Part shown: piece by piece, positions 21,869 through 31,228 of the stretch
Numbering within the stretch: the first letter of the stretch is position 1
How the letters are laid out: the number at the start of each line of letters is the position of its first letter
From: Pseudomonas capeferrum
GTDB taxonomy: Bacteria; Pseudomonadota; Gammaproteobacteria; Pseudomonadales; Pseudomonadaceae
Reading direction: 5' to 3'
Assembly: GCF_000731675.1 (NCBI RefSeq)
Contig: NZ_JMIT01000003.1
Coordinates: 1-64,000, forward strand
DNA length: 64,000 nt
Notes under the pieces: generated by a model
What the model was told of the DNA's origin: nothing
What the model saw: the letters and a program-made list of their open reading frames with translations, nothing else
The model's database searches: none
Program-made: the position numbers and the translations under genes

Positions 21869-24827
21869 CCTGACCCAGATGATCCTGATCAGCGCCGCGT
21901 ACCTGATGGTACTGTTCGGCGTGGCCTGGATCAGCGAGCGCGGGCTGATTCCCCGTTCGATCATTCGCCACCCGCTGACCTACACCCTGTCGCTGGGCGT
22001 GTATGCCAGTGCCTGGGCCTTCTATGGCTCGGTCGGCCTGGCCTACCAGTACGGCTATGGCTTCCTGGCCTGCTACCTGGGGGTTTCCGGGGCCTTCCTG
22101 CTGGCGCCGGTGCTGCTCTACCCGATCCTCAAGATCACCCGCACCTATCAGCTATCGTCCCTGGCCGACCTGCTGGCGTTTCGCTTTCGCAGCACTTGGG
22201 CCGGCGCGCTGACCACCGTCATCATGCTGATTGGCGTATTGCCGTTGCTGGCCCTGCAGATCCAGGCGGTGGCCGATTCGATCAGCATCCTTACCGGCGA
22301 GCCGGTCAAGGCCAGGGTGGCCTTCGCCTTTTGTGCACTGATCACCCTGTTCACCATCTTCTTCGGCTCGCGGCACATCGCCACGCGCGAGAAGCACGAA
22401 GGGCTGGTGTTCGCCATTGCCTTCGAGTCGGTGATCAAACTGCTGGCCCTGGGCGGTATCGGGCTGTATGCCTTGTACGGTGTGTTCGGCGGCCCGCACG
22501 AGCTTGAAGTGTGGCTGCTGCAGAACCAGACCGCCCTGGCCGCACTGCACACACCGCTGCAGGAAGGGCCATGGCGCACCCTGCTGCTGGTGTTCTTCGC
22601 CTCGGCCATCGTCATGCCGCACATGTACCACATGGCCTTTACCGAAAACCTCAACCCGCGCTCGCTGGTCAGTGCCAGCTGGGGCCTGCCGCTGTTCCTG
22701 TTGCTGATGAGCCTGGCCGTGCCGCTGGTGCTATGGGCCGGCCTGCGTCTGGGCGCCAGCACCAACCCCGAGTACTTCACGCTGGGCCTTGGCATTGCTG
22801 CCAACAACGAGGCGCTGGCGCTGCTGGCGTATATAGGCGGCCTGTCAGCGGCCAGCGGGTTGATCATCGTCACCACCCTCGCGCTGTCGGGCATGGCCCT
22901 CAACCACCTGGTGCTGCCGCTGTACCAGCCGCCGGCCGAAGGCAACATCTACCGCTGGCTGAAATGGACACGCCGCGCGCTGATCGTCGCCATCATCACC
23001 GCCGGCTTCATGTTCTACCTGACCCAGAACAACCACCAGAGCCTGGCCAACCTGGGCATCGTCGCGTTTGTCGCCACCTTGCAGTTCCTGCCGGGCGTGC
23101 TGTCGGTACTGTATTGGCCGACCGCCAACCGCCGCGGCTTCATCGCCGGCTTGCTGGCCGGCACCCTGGTGTGGATGGTGACCATGCTGCTGCCGCTGTT
23201 GGGCAATCTGCAGGGCTTCTACATCCCGTTGCTGGACATGATCTATGTGCTCGACGACACCAGCTGGCACATGGCGGCCATCGCCTCGCTGGCGGCCAAC
23301 GTCTTGCTGTTTACCCTGATCTCGCTGTTCACCAACGCCAGCAGCGAAGAGGTCAGCGCCGCCGAAGCGTGCGCGGTGGACAACGTGCGGCGCCCGCAGC
23401 GCCGTGAGCTGCATGCCGCCTCGCCGCAGGAGTTTGCCACCCAACTGGCCAAGCCATTGGGCGCCAAGGCCGCGCAGAAAGAAGTGGAACAAGCACTGCG
23501 CGACCTCTACCTGCCATTCGACGAGCGCCGCCCCTACGCGTTGCGCCGCCTGCGCGACCGCATCGAGGCCAACCTCTCGGGCCTGATGGGCCCGAGCGTG
23601 GCCCAGGACATGGTCGAGACCTTCCTGCCCTACAAGTCCGGCAACGAAAACTACGTCACCGAAGACATCCACTTCATCGAAAGCCGCCTGGAAGACTATC
23701 ACTCACGCCTGACCGGCCTTGCCGCCGAGCTCGACGCCTTGCGCCGCTACCACCGCCAGACCCTGCAGGAACTGCCCATGGGCGTGTGCTCCCTGGCCAA
23801 GGACCAAGAGATCCTGATGTGGAACAAGGCCATGGAAGAGCTCACCGGCATCGCTGCCAAGCACGTGGTCGGGTCGCGCCTGGTGACCATCGGCGAGCCG
23901 TGGCGCGGCCTGCTGCAAGGCTTCATCGACCTGCCCGACGAACACTTGCACAAGCAACGCCTGGCCCTCGACGGCCAGCCCCGTTGGCTGAACCTGCACA
24001 AGGCCGCCATCGACGAGCCACTGGCACCGGGTAACAGCGGCCTGGTGCTGCTGGTCGAAGACCTGACCGAAACCCAGGCCCTGGAAGACAAGCTGGTGCA
24101 CTCCGAGCGCCTGGCCAGCATCGGCCGCCTGGCGGCGGGCGTGGCCCACGAAATCGGCAACCCGATCACCGGCATCGCCTGCCTGGCGCAGAACCTGCGC
24201 GAGGAACGCGAGGGCGATGGCGAGATCACCGAGCTGTCGAGCCAGATTCTGGAGCAGACCAAACGGGTCTCACGCATTGTCCAGTCGTTGATGAGCTTCG
24301 CCCATGCCGGTGGCAGCCACCAGAACAGCGAAGAGCCGGTGTGCCTGGCCGAAGTGGCGCAGGATGCCATCGGCCTGCTGGCGTTGAACCGGCGCAACTT
24401 CGAAGTCCAGTTCTTCAACCTCTGCGACCCGGAACACTGGGCCGAAGGGGACCCCCAGCGCCTGGCCCAGGTGCTGATCAACCTGCTCTCCAATGCCCGC
24501 GACGCGTCGCCGCCAGGCAGTGCCGTGCGCGTGCGCAGCGAAATCAGCGAACACACCGTAGACCTGATCGTCGAAGACGAGGGCAGTGGCATCCCGAAGA
24601 ACATCATGGACCGCCTGTTCGAACCCTTCTTCACCACCAAGGACCCGGGCGAAGGAACCGGACTGGGGCTCGCTCTGGTCTATTCCATCGTGGAAGAGCA
24701 TTATGGGCAAATCACCATCGACAGCCCTGCCGATATCGAACGGCAACGTGGCACCCGGATCCGCGTGACCCTGCCCCGGCATGTCGTAGCGACGTCCCCT
24801 GAAATTCGAGACCGTCGAGAGAATTGA
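21852..24827 (+). CDS. cbrA: CbrA, sensor histidine kinase with SLC5-type transporter domain
   Basis: The 991-residue protein has an N-terminal domain of about 13 membrane helices of the sodium:solute symporter (SLC5) family. A linker/PAS-like region follows (G-V-C-S-L-A-K-D-Q-E-I-L-M-W-N). The kinase part has an H-box G-V-A-H-E-I-G-N-P-I-T-G with its histidine near residue 767, an N-box N-L-L-S-N-A-R-D-A, and G-boxes. CbrA with CbrB controls carbon/nitrogen balance, and its symporter part has been linked to histidine uptake. An ATG two codons downstream (21858) is an alternative start. Confidence 0.96.
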   Translation: MPMSFSLTQMILISAAYLMVLFGVAWISERGLIPRSIIRHPLTYTLSLGVYASAWAFYGSVGLAYQYGYGFLACYLGVSGAFLLAPVLLYPILKITRTYQLSSLADLLAFRFRSTWAGALTTVIMLIGVLPLLALQIQAVADSISILTGEPVKARVAFAFCALITLFTIFFGSRHIATREKHEGLVFAIAFESVIKLLALGGIGLYALYGVFGGPHELEVWLLQNQTALAALHTPLQEGPWRTLLLVFFASAIVMPHMYHMAFTENLNPRSLVSASWGLPLFLLLMSLAVPLVLWAGLRLGASTNPEYFTLGLGIAANNEALALLAYIGGLSAASGLIIVTTLALSGMALNHLVLPLYQPPAEGNIYRWLKWTRRALIVAIITAGFMFYLTQNNHQSLANLGIVAFVATLQFLPGVLSVLYWPTANRRGFIAGLLAGTLVWMVTMLLPLLGNLQGFYIPLLDMIYVLDDTSWHMAAIASLAANVLLFTLISLFTNASSEEVSAAEACAVDNVRRPQRRELHAASPQEFATQLAKPLGAKAAQKEVEQALRDLYLPFDERRPYALRRLRDRIEANLSGLMGPSVAQDMVETFLPYKSGNENYVTEDIHFIESRLEDYHSRLTGLAAELDALRRYHRQTLQELPMGVCSLAKDQEILMWNKAMEELTGIAAKHVVGSRLVTIGEPWRGLLQGFIDLPDEHLHKQRLALDGQPRWLNLHKAAIDEPLAPGNSGLVLLVEDLTETQALEDKLVHSERLASIGRLAAGVAHEIGNPITGIACLAQNLREEREGDGEITELSSQILEQTKRVSRIVQSLMSFAHAGGSHQNSEEPVCLAEVAQDAIGLLALNRRNFEVQFFNLCDPEHWAEGDPQRLAQVLINLLSNARDASPPGSAVRVRSEISEHTVDLIVEDEGSGIPKNIMDRLFEPFFTTKDPGEGTGLGLALVYSIVEEHYGQITIDSPADIERQRGTRIRVTLPRHVVATSPEIRDRREN

Positions 24828-24831
24828 ATCA

Positions 24832-26271
<1,440 letters not shown>

Positions 26272-26284
26272 TTCAACCTGCCCA

Positions 26285-26568
26285 GTGTTCGCCGCAGCAA
26301 GTGCGGCGCCTGGGAGATCGAGCGCCGCCCGCGCGGCGCTTCGCGGCGCAAGGCCGCTCCCACATCTGTTTCGGGCCAATCAATCCTGAGCCATTGGCGC
26401 GCGCCCCCTTGTTTGCCCCCTTCGATATAGCGCCGTGCACCAAAGGGTACGCGCGCCAATGGCACAGGCATAACTGGCCCGAAACAAATGTGGGAGCGGC
26501 CTTGCGCCGCGAAGCGCCGCGCGGGCGGCGCTCGATCGCATAGGCGCTGAACAGGTTGTGGCGAACAC
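26285..26568. repeat. Long palindromic repeat, complete copy (284 bp)
   Basis: The element is bounded by GTGTTCGCC on the left and GGCGAACAC on the right and is an imperfect inverted repeat over its whole length, centred near 26426. From the outside inward each arm holds a GCGCCGCCCGCGCGGCGC block, the REP core GGCCGCTCCCACA, TTTCGGGCCA and ATTGGCGCGCG. It begins 14 bases after the cbrB stop, between cbrB and the crcZ activator site. The same element, lacking its left flank, occupies 1-224. No coding signal is present. Confidence 0.85.
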
Positions 26569-26590
26569 ACTTGGCCTTGGGCACACCCCA

Positions 26591-26664
26591 GGTAACACAT
26601 CAGTTACCGCAAAAATCTGTTACCCAACCTTTCAGACGTAACAGTTGCCGAGGTGTACGGTAAC
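26591..26664 (+). promoter_or_regulatory. CbrB activator sites upstream of crcZ
   Basis: TGTTAC (26618-26623), 14 bases and GTAACA (26638-26643) form the exact palindrome known for CbrB binding. Extra half-sites lie at 26591-26596 (GGTAAC), 26603-26608 (GTTACC) and 26659-26664 (GGTAAC). The main site is about 100 bases upstream of the sigma-54 promoter, a normal enhancer distance. Confidence 0.88.
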
Positions 26665-26740
26665 GAAACCCCGCCATTTTCCGCCCACCAGAATCCTGCG
26701 AAAACCTGCAAACCATTGATTTCATTGGGTTTCGAAAAGT

Positions 26741-26756
26741 TGGCACGGCACCTGCT
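26741..26756 (+). promoter_or_regulatory. Sigma-54 promoter of crcZ
   Basis: TGGCACGGCACCTGCT has the GG (26742-26743) and GC (26754-26755) doublets separated by ten bases, as required at -24/-12. Transcription should start near 26767. Confidence 0.9.
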
Positions 26757-26766
26757 ATATGCTTAG

Positions 26767-27140
26767 TACAAAAACAATAACAAGCACTGCAACTCAGAAT
26801 AAGAACAAGACGAAACGGCTCACGCACAATAAAAACAAGACGGCGGAGGCGCAGCTAACTGATTCTTTTGGAGAGGATGCGTGTTTGGGGCTTGCCCCAC
26901 GACCAGGCAGAGAACAACAAAAACTGCACTAAAAAGCAGCGCCTGAACTGGTTGGATCGACAGATCAACGTGACATCAGCGGCCAAAGCAATCCGTTTGC
27001 TCTTTACCCCTGGATTAGGGGTCGTCCACAAGCTTTGCGATTTGTGGGCAGGGCACTCAACAAAAACAAGAAGCCCAGCAAAAAAATAATAAGAGCACGC
27101 AACGACTTCTTGGGGAGCTTAGGCTCCCCTTGTCGTTTCT
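26767..27140 (+). ncRNA. crcZ: CrcZ, sRNA that sequesters Hfq/Crc
   Basis: The roughly 370-base RNA has at least six A-rich Hfq/Crc target motifs: at 26768-26783 (ACAAAAACAATAACAA), 26800-26810, 26827-26841, 26911-26924, 27058-27073 and 27079-27092. It ends in a terminator hairpin at 27112-27129. Its place between cbrB and pcnB, its sigma-54 promoter and the CbrB site all fit. When CbrAB is active, CrcZ titrates Hfq/Crc and relieves carbon catabolite repression. A 73-codon open frame inside it is not considered coding. Confidence 0.95.
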
Positions 27141-27141
27141 T
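27100..27141 (+). terminator. crcZ terminator
   Basis: GGGGAGC (27112-27118) pairs with GCTCCCC (27123-27129). The flanking AACGAC and GTCGTT extend the stem, and TTTCTTCCTT follows. Confidence 0.85.
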
Positions 27142-27261
27142 CCTTCTGGCAGTCATCCTGCTACCCGCCTACACCATTCCTTGAGTAAATGCTAGAATCC
27201 CCGCCCATCATGCGGCCATTCTCCTATTCTTGGCCGAACATTCCTTCAAACAGTGCATCCC

Positions 27262-28650
27262 ATGCTGAAGAAGCTGTTCCAGTCGTTCCGCCCTCCCGTA
27301 CCGGGCCAGCACCACAGGCGCACCACGCCCGAGGTGATCAACAAGAGCCAACACTCGCTGCAACGCCACCAGTTCAGCCGCCACGCGGTGAACATCGTCG
27401 AGCGCCTGCAGAGTGCGGGCTACCAGGCTTACCTGGTCGGTGGCTGTGTCCGCGACCTGATGCTGGGCATCACGCCCAAAGACTTCGACGTCGCCACCAG
27501 CGCCACCCCCGAACAGGTCCGTGCCGAGTTCCGTAACGCGCGCATCATTGGTCGCCGCTTCAAGCTGGTCCACGTGCATTTCGGCCGTGAAATCATCGAA
27601 GTCGCCACCTTCCGCGCCCACCACTCGGAAGACGACCAAGGTGATAACCACCGTTCGTCGCACAATGCCAGTGGCCGCATCCTGCGTGACAACGTGTACG
27701 GCACCCTGGAAGAAGACGCGCAACGCCGCGACTTCACCATCAATGCCCTCTACTACGACCCCGTCAGCGAGCGCATCCTCGATTACGCCAACGGCGTGCA
27801 CGATGTGCGCAACCGGCTGTTGCGCCTGATTGGTGACCCGACCCACCGCTACCAGGAAGACCCGGTGCGCATGCTGCGTGCCGTGCGTTTCGCCGCCAAG
27901 CTCGACTTCGGCATCGAGAAGCACACGGTGCAGCCGATCCGCGAGTTGGCCCCGCTGCTGCGCGAGATCCCGCCTGCGCGCCTGTTCGAGGAAAGCCTGA
28001 AGCTGTTCCTCTCGGGCCAAGGTGCGATGGCCTTCGAAATGCTGGTCGACCTGCAGCTGTTCGAGCCGTTGTTCCCGGCCAGCGCGCAAGCCCTGGACGA
28101 ACGCCCGAGCTACACCCATACCTTGATCAGCCAGGCGCTGACCAACACCGATCTGCGCGTCAAACAGGGCAAACCGGTCACGCCGGCCTTCCTCTTCGCC
28201 GCGCTGCTGTGGCCCGCCCTGCCGGCCCGTGTGCTGCACCTGCAAAACCAGGGTGTGCCACCGATCCCAGCCATGAACGGTGCGGCCCACGACCTGATCG
28301 CCGAACAGTGCGCACGCATTGCTATCCCGAAGCGTTTCACCCTGCCGATCCGCGAGATCTGGGACATGCAGGAACGCCTGCCACGTCGCAGCGGCAAGCG
28401 CGCCGACCAGTTGCTGGACAACCCGCGCTTCCGTGCCGGTTACGACTTCCTGCTGCTGCGTGAAAGCGCTGGCGAGGAAACCGATGACCTCGGCCAATGG
28501 TGGACTGACTACCAGGATGCCAACGACAGCCAGCGCCGCGACATGATCCGTGAGCTGGGCAGCCGCGACGAAGGTACCGGCGCCGGCCCGCGCAAGCGCA
28601 AACGCAGCCCCAGCAAGCGTAAACGCGGTGGCGACGAGGCGTTCGAGTGA
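27262..28650 (+). CDS. pcnB: Poly(A) polymerase I
   Basis: The class II nucleotidyltransferase has about 462 residues. The head motif Y-L-V-G-G-C-V-R-D-L-M-L-G and the catalytic D-F-D-V-A-T-S-A are followed by the arginine-rich RNA-binding core. The C-terminal tail is strongly basic (R-K-R-K-R-S-P-S-K-R-K-R). It adds 3' A-tails that promote RNA decay. The ATG at 27262 (M-L-K-K-L-F-Q-S-F) is preferred over a GTG three codons upstream, because it matches the family start. Its stop overlaps the folK start. Confidence 0.95.
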   Translation: MLKKLFQSFRPPVPGQHHRRTTPEVINKSQHSLQRHQFSRHAVNIVERLQSAGYQAYLVGGCVRDLMLGITPKDFDVATSATPEQVRAEFRNARIIGRRFKLVHVHFGREIIEVATFRAHHSEDDQGDNHRSSHNASGRILRDNVYGTLEEDAQRRDFTINALYYDPVSERILDYANGVHDVRNRLLRLIGDPTHRYQEDPVRMLRAVRFAAKLDFGIEKHTVQPIRELAPLLREIPPARLFEESLKLFLSGQGAMAFEMLVDLQLFEPLFPASAQALDERPSYTHTLISQALTNTDLRVKQGKPVTPAFLFAALLWPALPARVLHLQNQGVPPIPAMNGAAHDLIAEQCARIAIPKRFTLPIREIWDMQERLPRRSGKRADQLLDNPRFRAGYDFLLLRESAGEETDDLGQWWTDYQDANDSQRRDMIRELGSRDEGTGAGPRKRKRSPSKRKRGGDEAFE

Positions 28651-29126
28651 CAACGCGCGCCTACATCGGCCTGGGCAGCAACCTGGACGCGCCTGCAGAA
28701 CAACTGCAGAACGCCTTCCAGGCGCTGGGCCAGGCCGAAGGCACCCGCCTGGTGGCGGCCTCGGGCCTGTTCACCAGCGACTCGCTGCTGCCTGGCCAGC
28801 CGCGCTACACCAACGCCGTGGCGGCGCTCGACACCTCGCTCGAGCCATTGGCCCTGCTCGACGCCCTGCAGGCCATCGAAAATGACCAGGGCCGCGTGCG
28901 CAAGGAGCGTTGGGGCCCTCGCACGCTCGACCTGGATATCCTGCTGTTCGGCGACCAGCTGATCGACGTGCCGCGCCTGCAGGTACCGCATTACCACATG
29001 CACGCCCGCGCCTTCGTGCTGTACCCCCTGGCCGAACTGGTGCCAGACGGCTTCTGCCTGCCCGATGGCCGCGAACTCGCCGAGCTCATCCGCGCCTGCC
29101 CGTTCGTCGGTCTCGAGCGCCTGTAA
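28647..29126 (+). CDS. folK: HPPK, 6-hydroxymethyldihydropterin pyrophosphokinase
   Basis: The 159-residue enzyme shows the HPPK signatures Y-I-G-L-G-S-N-L at the N-terminus and R-W-G-P-R-T-L-D-L-D-I-L-L in the second half. It activates the pterin for folate synthesis. The GTG start lies within GTGA, overlapping the pcnB stop by four bases, so translation is coupled. The next folate enzyme, FolP, is encoded far away at 52194-53045. Confidence 0.95.
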   Translation: MTTRAYIGLGSNLDAPAEQLQNAFQALGQAEGTRLVAASGLFTSDSLLPGQPRYTNAVAALDTSLEPLALLDALQAIENDQGRVRKERWGPRTLDLDILLFGDQLIDVPRLQVPHYHMHARAFVLYPLAELVPDGFCLPDGRELAELIRACPFVGLERL

Positions 29127-29146
29127 TTCGGGCGCTCCAGGCGACG

Positions 29147-29221
29147 GTAACGCCAGTAACACCCTGTTCGTAACAATGCGGTAACAGGGTGATTGACTTC
29201 CCCCACCTCGCTCACGACTAT
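29147..29221 (+). promoter_or_regulatory. Probable panB promoter with four upstream GTAAC repeats
   Basis: TTGACT (29193-29198), 17 bases and ACTATA (29216-29221) make a plausible sigma-70 promoter. Immediately upstream lie four direct GTAAC repeats, at 29147, 29156, 29170 and 29181. ACCCTGTT and AACAGGGT within the same stretch also form an inverted repeat. The predicted leader to panB is about 145 bases. Confidence 0.5.
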
Positions 29222-29372
29222 AGGCGTCCCGTGTGGCACCCCTGTGCCGCATACCCGTATTTAGGCCCGGACGGACCTGCAAACATCACGCGCGATGATG
29301 TGCCGCTCCGGAAGATGACTACACGCGTTGTATGCAGTCGTTTTAACAGCGCCTGAACGAGGATTTTCCTAC

Positions 29373-30173
29373 ATGCCTGAAGTAACCCTGACCACCCTGC
29401 ATGGCCTCAAGGCCAAGGGTGAAAAAATCACCATGCTGACCTGCTACGACGCGACCTTCGCCAAGGCCGCCAGCCAGGCCGGTGTCGAAGTGTTGCTGGT
29501 GGGCGACTCGCTGGGGATGGTCCTGCAAGGCCACGACAGCACACTGCCTGTGACCACGGCGGAAATGGCCTACCACACTGCCTGCGTCAAGCGTGGCAAC
29601 GATGGCGCGCTGATTCTGGCCGACCTGCCGTTCATGGCGCACGCCACCCCCGAGCAGGCCTTCGCCAACTGCGCCACGCTGATGCAGGCCGGCGCCCACA
29701 TGATCAAGCTCGAAGGCGCCGCCTGGCTGGCCGAGACCGTTCGCCTGCTGGCCGAGCGCGGTGTACCGGTGTGTGCGCACATGGGCCTGACGCCACAGAC
29801 CGTCAACGTGCTGGGCGGTTACAAGGTGCAGGGCCGCCAGGAAGCCCAGGCGCGGCAGATGCGTGCCGACGCCATTGCCTTGGAACAGGCCGGCGCGGCC
29901 ATGCTGCTGCTCGAATGCGTGCCAAGTGAACTGGCAGCGGAAATCACCCAGGCGGTGAGCATTCCGGTGATCGGCATCGGCGCCGGCAGCGCCACCGATG
30001 GCCAGGTGCTGGTACTGCACGACATGCTCGGCCTGTCGCTAAGTGGCCGGGTACCGAAGTTCGTGAAGAACTTCATGGCCGGCCAGCCGGACATCGACAG
30101 CGCCCTCGCCGCCTACGTGAAGGCGGTCAAGGACGTCAGCTTCCCCGCCAGCGAACATGGGTTCAGCGCATGA
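29373..30173 (+). CDS. panB: 3-methyl-2-oxobutanoate hydroxymethyltransferase
   Basis: The 266-residue TIM-barrel enzyme makes ketopantoate from 2-oxoisovalerate. It shows the family start T-L-H-G-L-K-A-K-G-E-K-I, then M-L-T-C-Y-D-A-T-F-A-K and the metal-site region L-L-V-G-D-S-L-G-M. The ATG at 29373 has GAGGA upstream and gives the standard length. An in-frame ATG 15 codons earlier is unlikely. It overlaps panC by four bases. Confidence 0.96.
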   Translation: MPEVTLTTLHGLKAKGEKITMLTCYDATFAKAASQAGVEVLLVGDSLGMVLQGHDSTLPVTTAEMAYHTACVKRGNDGALILADLPFMAHATPEQAFANCATLMQAGAHMIKLEGAAWLAETVRLLAERGVPVCAHMGLTPQTVNVLGGYKVQGRQEAQARQMRADAIALEQAGAAMLLLECVPSELAAEITQAVSIPVIGIGAGSATDGQVLVLHDMLGLSLSGRVPKFVKNFMAGQPDIDSALAAYVKAVKDVSFPASEHGFSA

Positions 30174-31033
30174 ACACTGTCAAGACCGTCCGTGAACTGC
30201 GCGCCGCCGTTGGCCGCGCCCGCGGCGAAGGCAAGCGCATCGCGTTCGTGCCGACCATGGGCAACCTGCACAGCGGCCATGCCGCCCTGGTCACCAAGGC
30301 CGCCCAGCGAGCCGATTTCGTGGTTGCCAGCATCTTCGTCAACCCGCTGCAGTTCGGCGTCAATGAAGACCTCGACGCCTACCCGCGCACCCTGGCTGCC
30401 GACCAGGAGCGCTTGCTCCAGGCCGGCTGCAACCTGCTGTTTGCCCCGACTGTCGACGAGATGTACCCCGACGGCATGAGCGTGCAAACCCGGGTAAGCG
30501 TGCCCCAGCTCTCCGAAGGCCTGTGCGGCGCCAGCCGGCCAGGGCATTTCGAGGGTGTGGCGACGGTGGTCAGCAAGCTGTTCAACATGGTCCAGCCGGA
30601 CCTCGCCGTGTTCGGCGAGAAGGACTTCCAGCAGCTGGCCGTGATCCGCGCCATGGTGCGCGACCTGAACATGCCCATCCAGATCATCGGTGAGCCGACC
30701 GTGCGCGCCGAGGACGGCCTGGCGCTGTCGTCGCGCAATGGTTACCTCACGCCCGAGCAACGTGTTACCGCGCCTGCGCTGTACCGCACCCTGCAGCACA
30801 TCGGGGCGGCGCTTGGCCGTGGCCAGCGTGATTTTGCGGCACTGGCCGCAGAAGGGCTGGCGCAACTGACCGCTGCGGGGTTGCGCCCGGACTACCTGGA
30901 AATTCGCCATGCCGTGAGCCTGCGCCCGGCGCTGATCGATGATCGGGACCTGGTGGTGATCGCGGCGGCTTACCTGGGTAACACCCGGTTGATCGACAAC
31001 CTGTACCTGCACGTGGAAGACAAGACCGCCTGA
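30170..31033 (+). CDS. panC: Pantothenate synthetase (pantoate--beta-alanine ligase)
   Basis: The 287-residue enzyme has the ATP-binding motif F-V-P-T-M-G-N-L-H-S-G-H, then F-V-N-P-L-Q-F and the late F-G-E-K-D-F-Q-Q. It joins pantoate and beta-alanine. Its ATGA start overlaps the panB stop. An aspartate decarboxylase gene (panD), which follows panC in P. aeruginosa, is not present before pgi. Confidence 0.96.
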   Translation: MNTVKTVRELRAAVGRARGEGKRIAFVPTMGNLHSGHAALVTKAAQRADFVVASIFVNPLQFGVNEDLDAYPRTLAADQERLLQAGCNLLFAPTVDEMYPDGMSVQTRVSVPQLSEGLCGASRPGHFEGVATVVSKLFNMVQPDLAVFGEKDFQQLAVIRAMVRDLNMPIQIIGEPTVRAEDGLALSSRNGYLTPEQRVTAPALYRTLQHIGAALGRGQRDFAALAAEGLAQLTAAGLRPDYLEIRHAVSLRPALIDDRDLVVIAAAYLGNTRLIDNLYLHVEDKTA

Positions 31034-31048
31034 TCACGCGGTTTTCCG

Positions 31049-31068
31049 GGGGCGTTTTGCGCCCCTTT
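31049..31068 (+). terminator. Terminator after panC
   Basis: GGGGCG and CGCCCC form a compact stem followed by TTT, 16 bases after the panC stop. A REP-like fragment (TCGCGGCGCAAGGCCGCCCCC) directly follows. Confidence 0.65.
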
Positions 31069-31228
31069 CGCGGCGCAAGGCCGCCCCCGCAACACACCGT
31101 GCAGATGCCCCGCGATATCCCGTCACGCCCCCATTCCCCCCGCGCCGCCAATGCCTATAATGACTGCCTGCAACTGACAGCCAAGGCCAATGTCCAAGGC
31201 CTCACAACGCACCAAGGAACCCTCCGCA

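Noticed and set aside
26300..26600. Open frames on both strands in the 284-bp palindrome
   Set aside because: The frames are by-products of self-complementary GC-rich sequence. The two arms encode near-identical peptides in opposite directions.
26868..27089. 73-codon frame inside crcZ
   Set aside because: It spans the A-rich Hfq/Crc motifs and stem-loops of the sRNA and has no conserved protein features.
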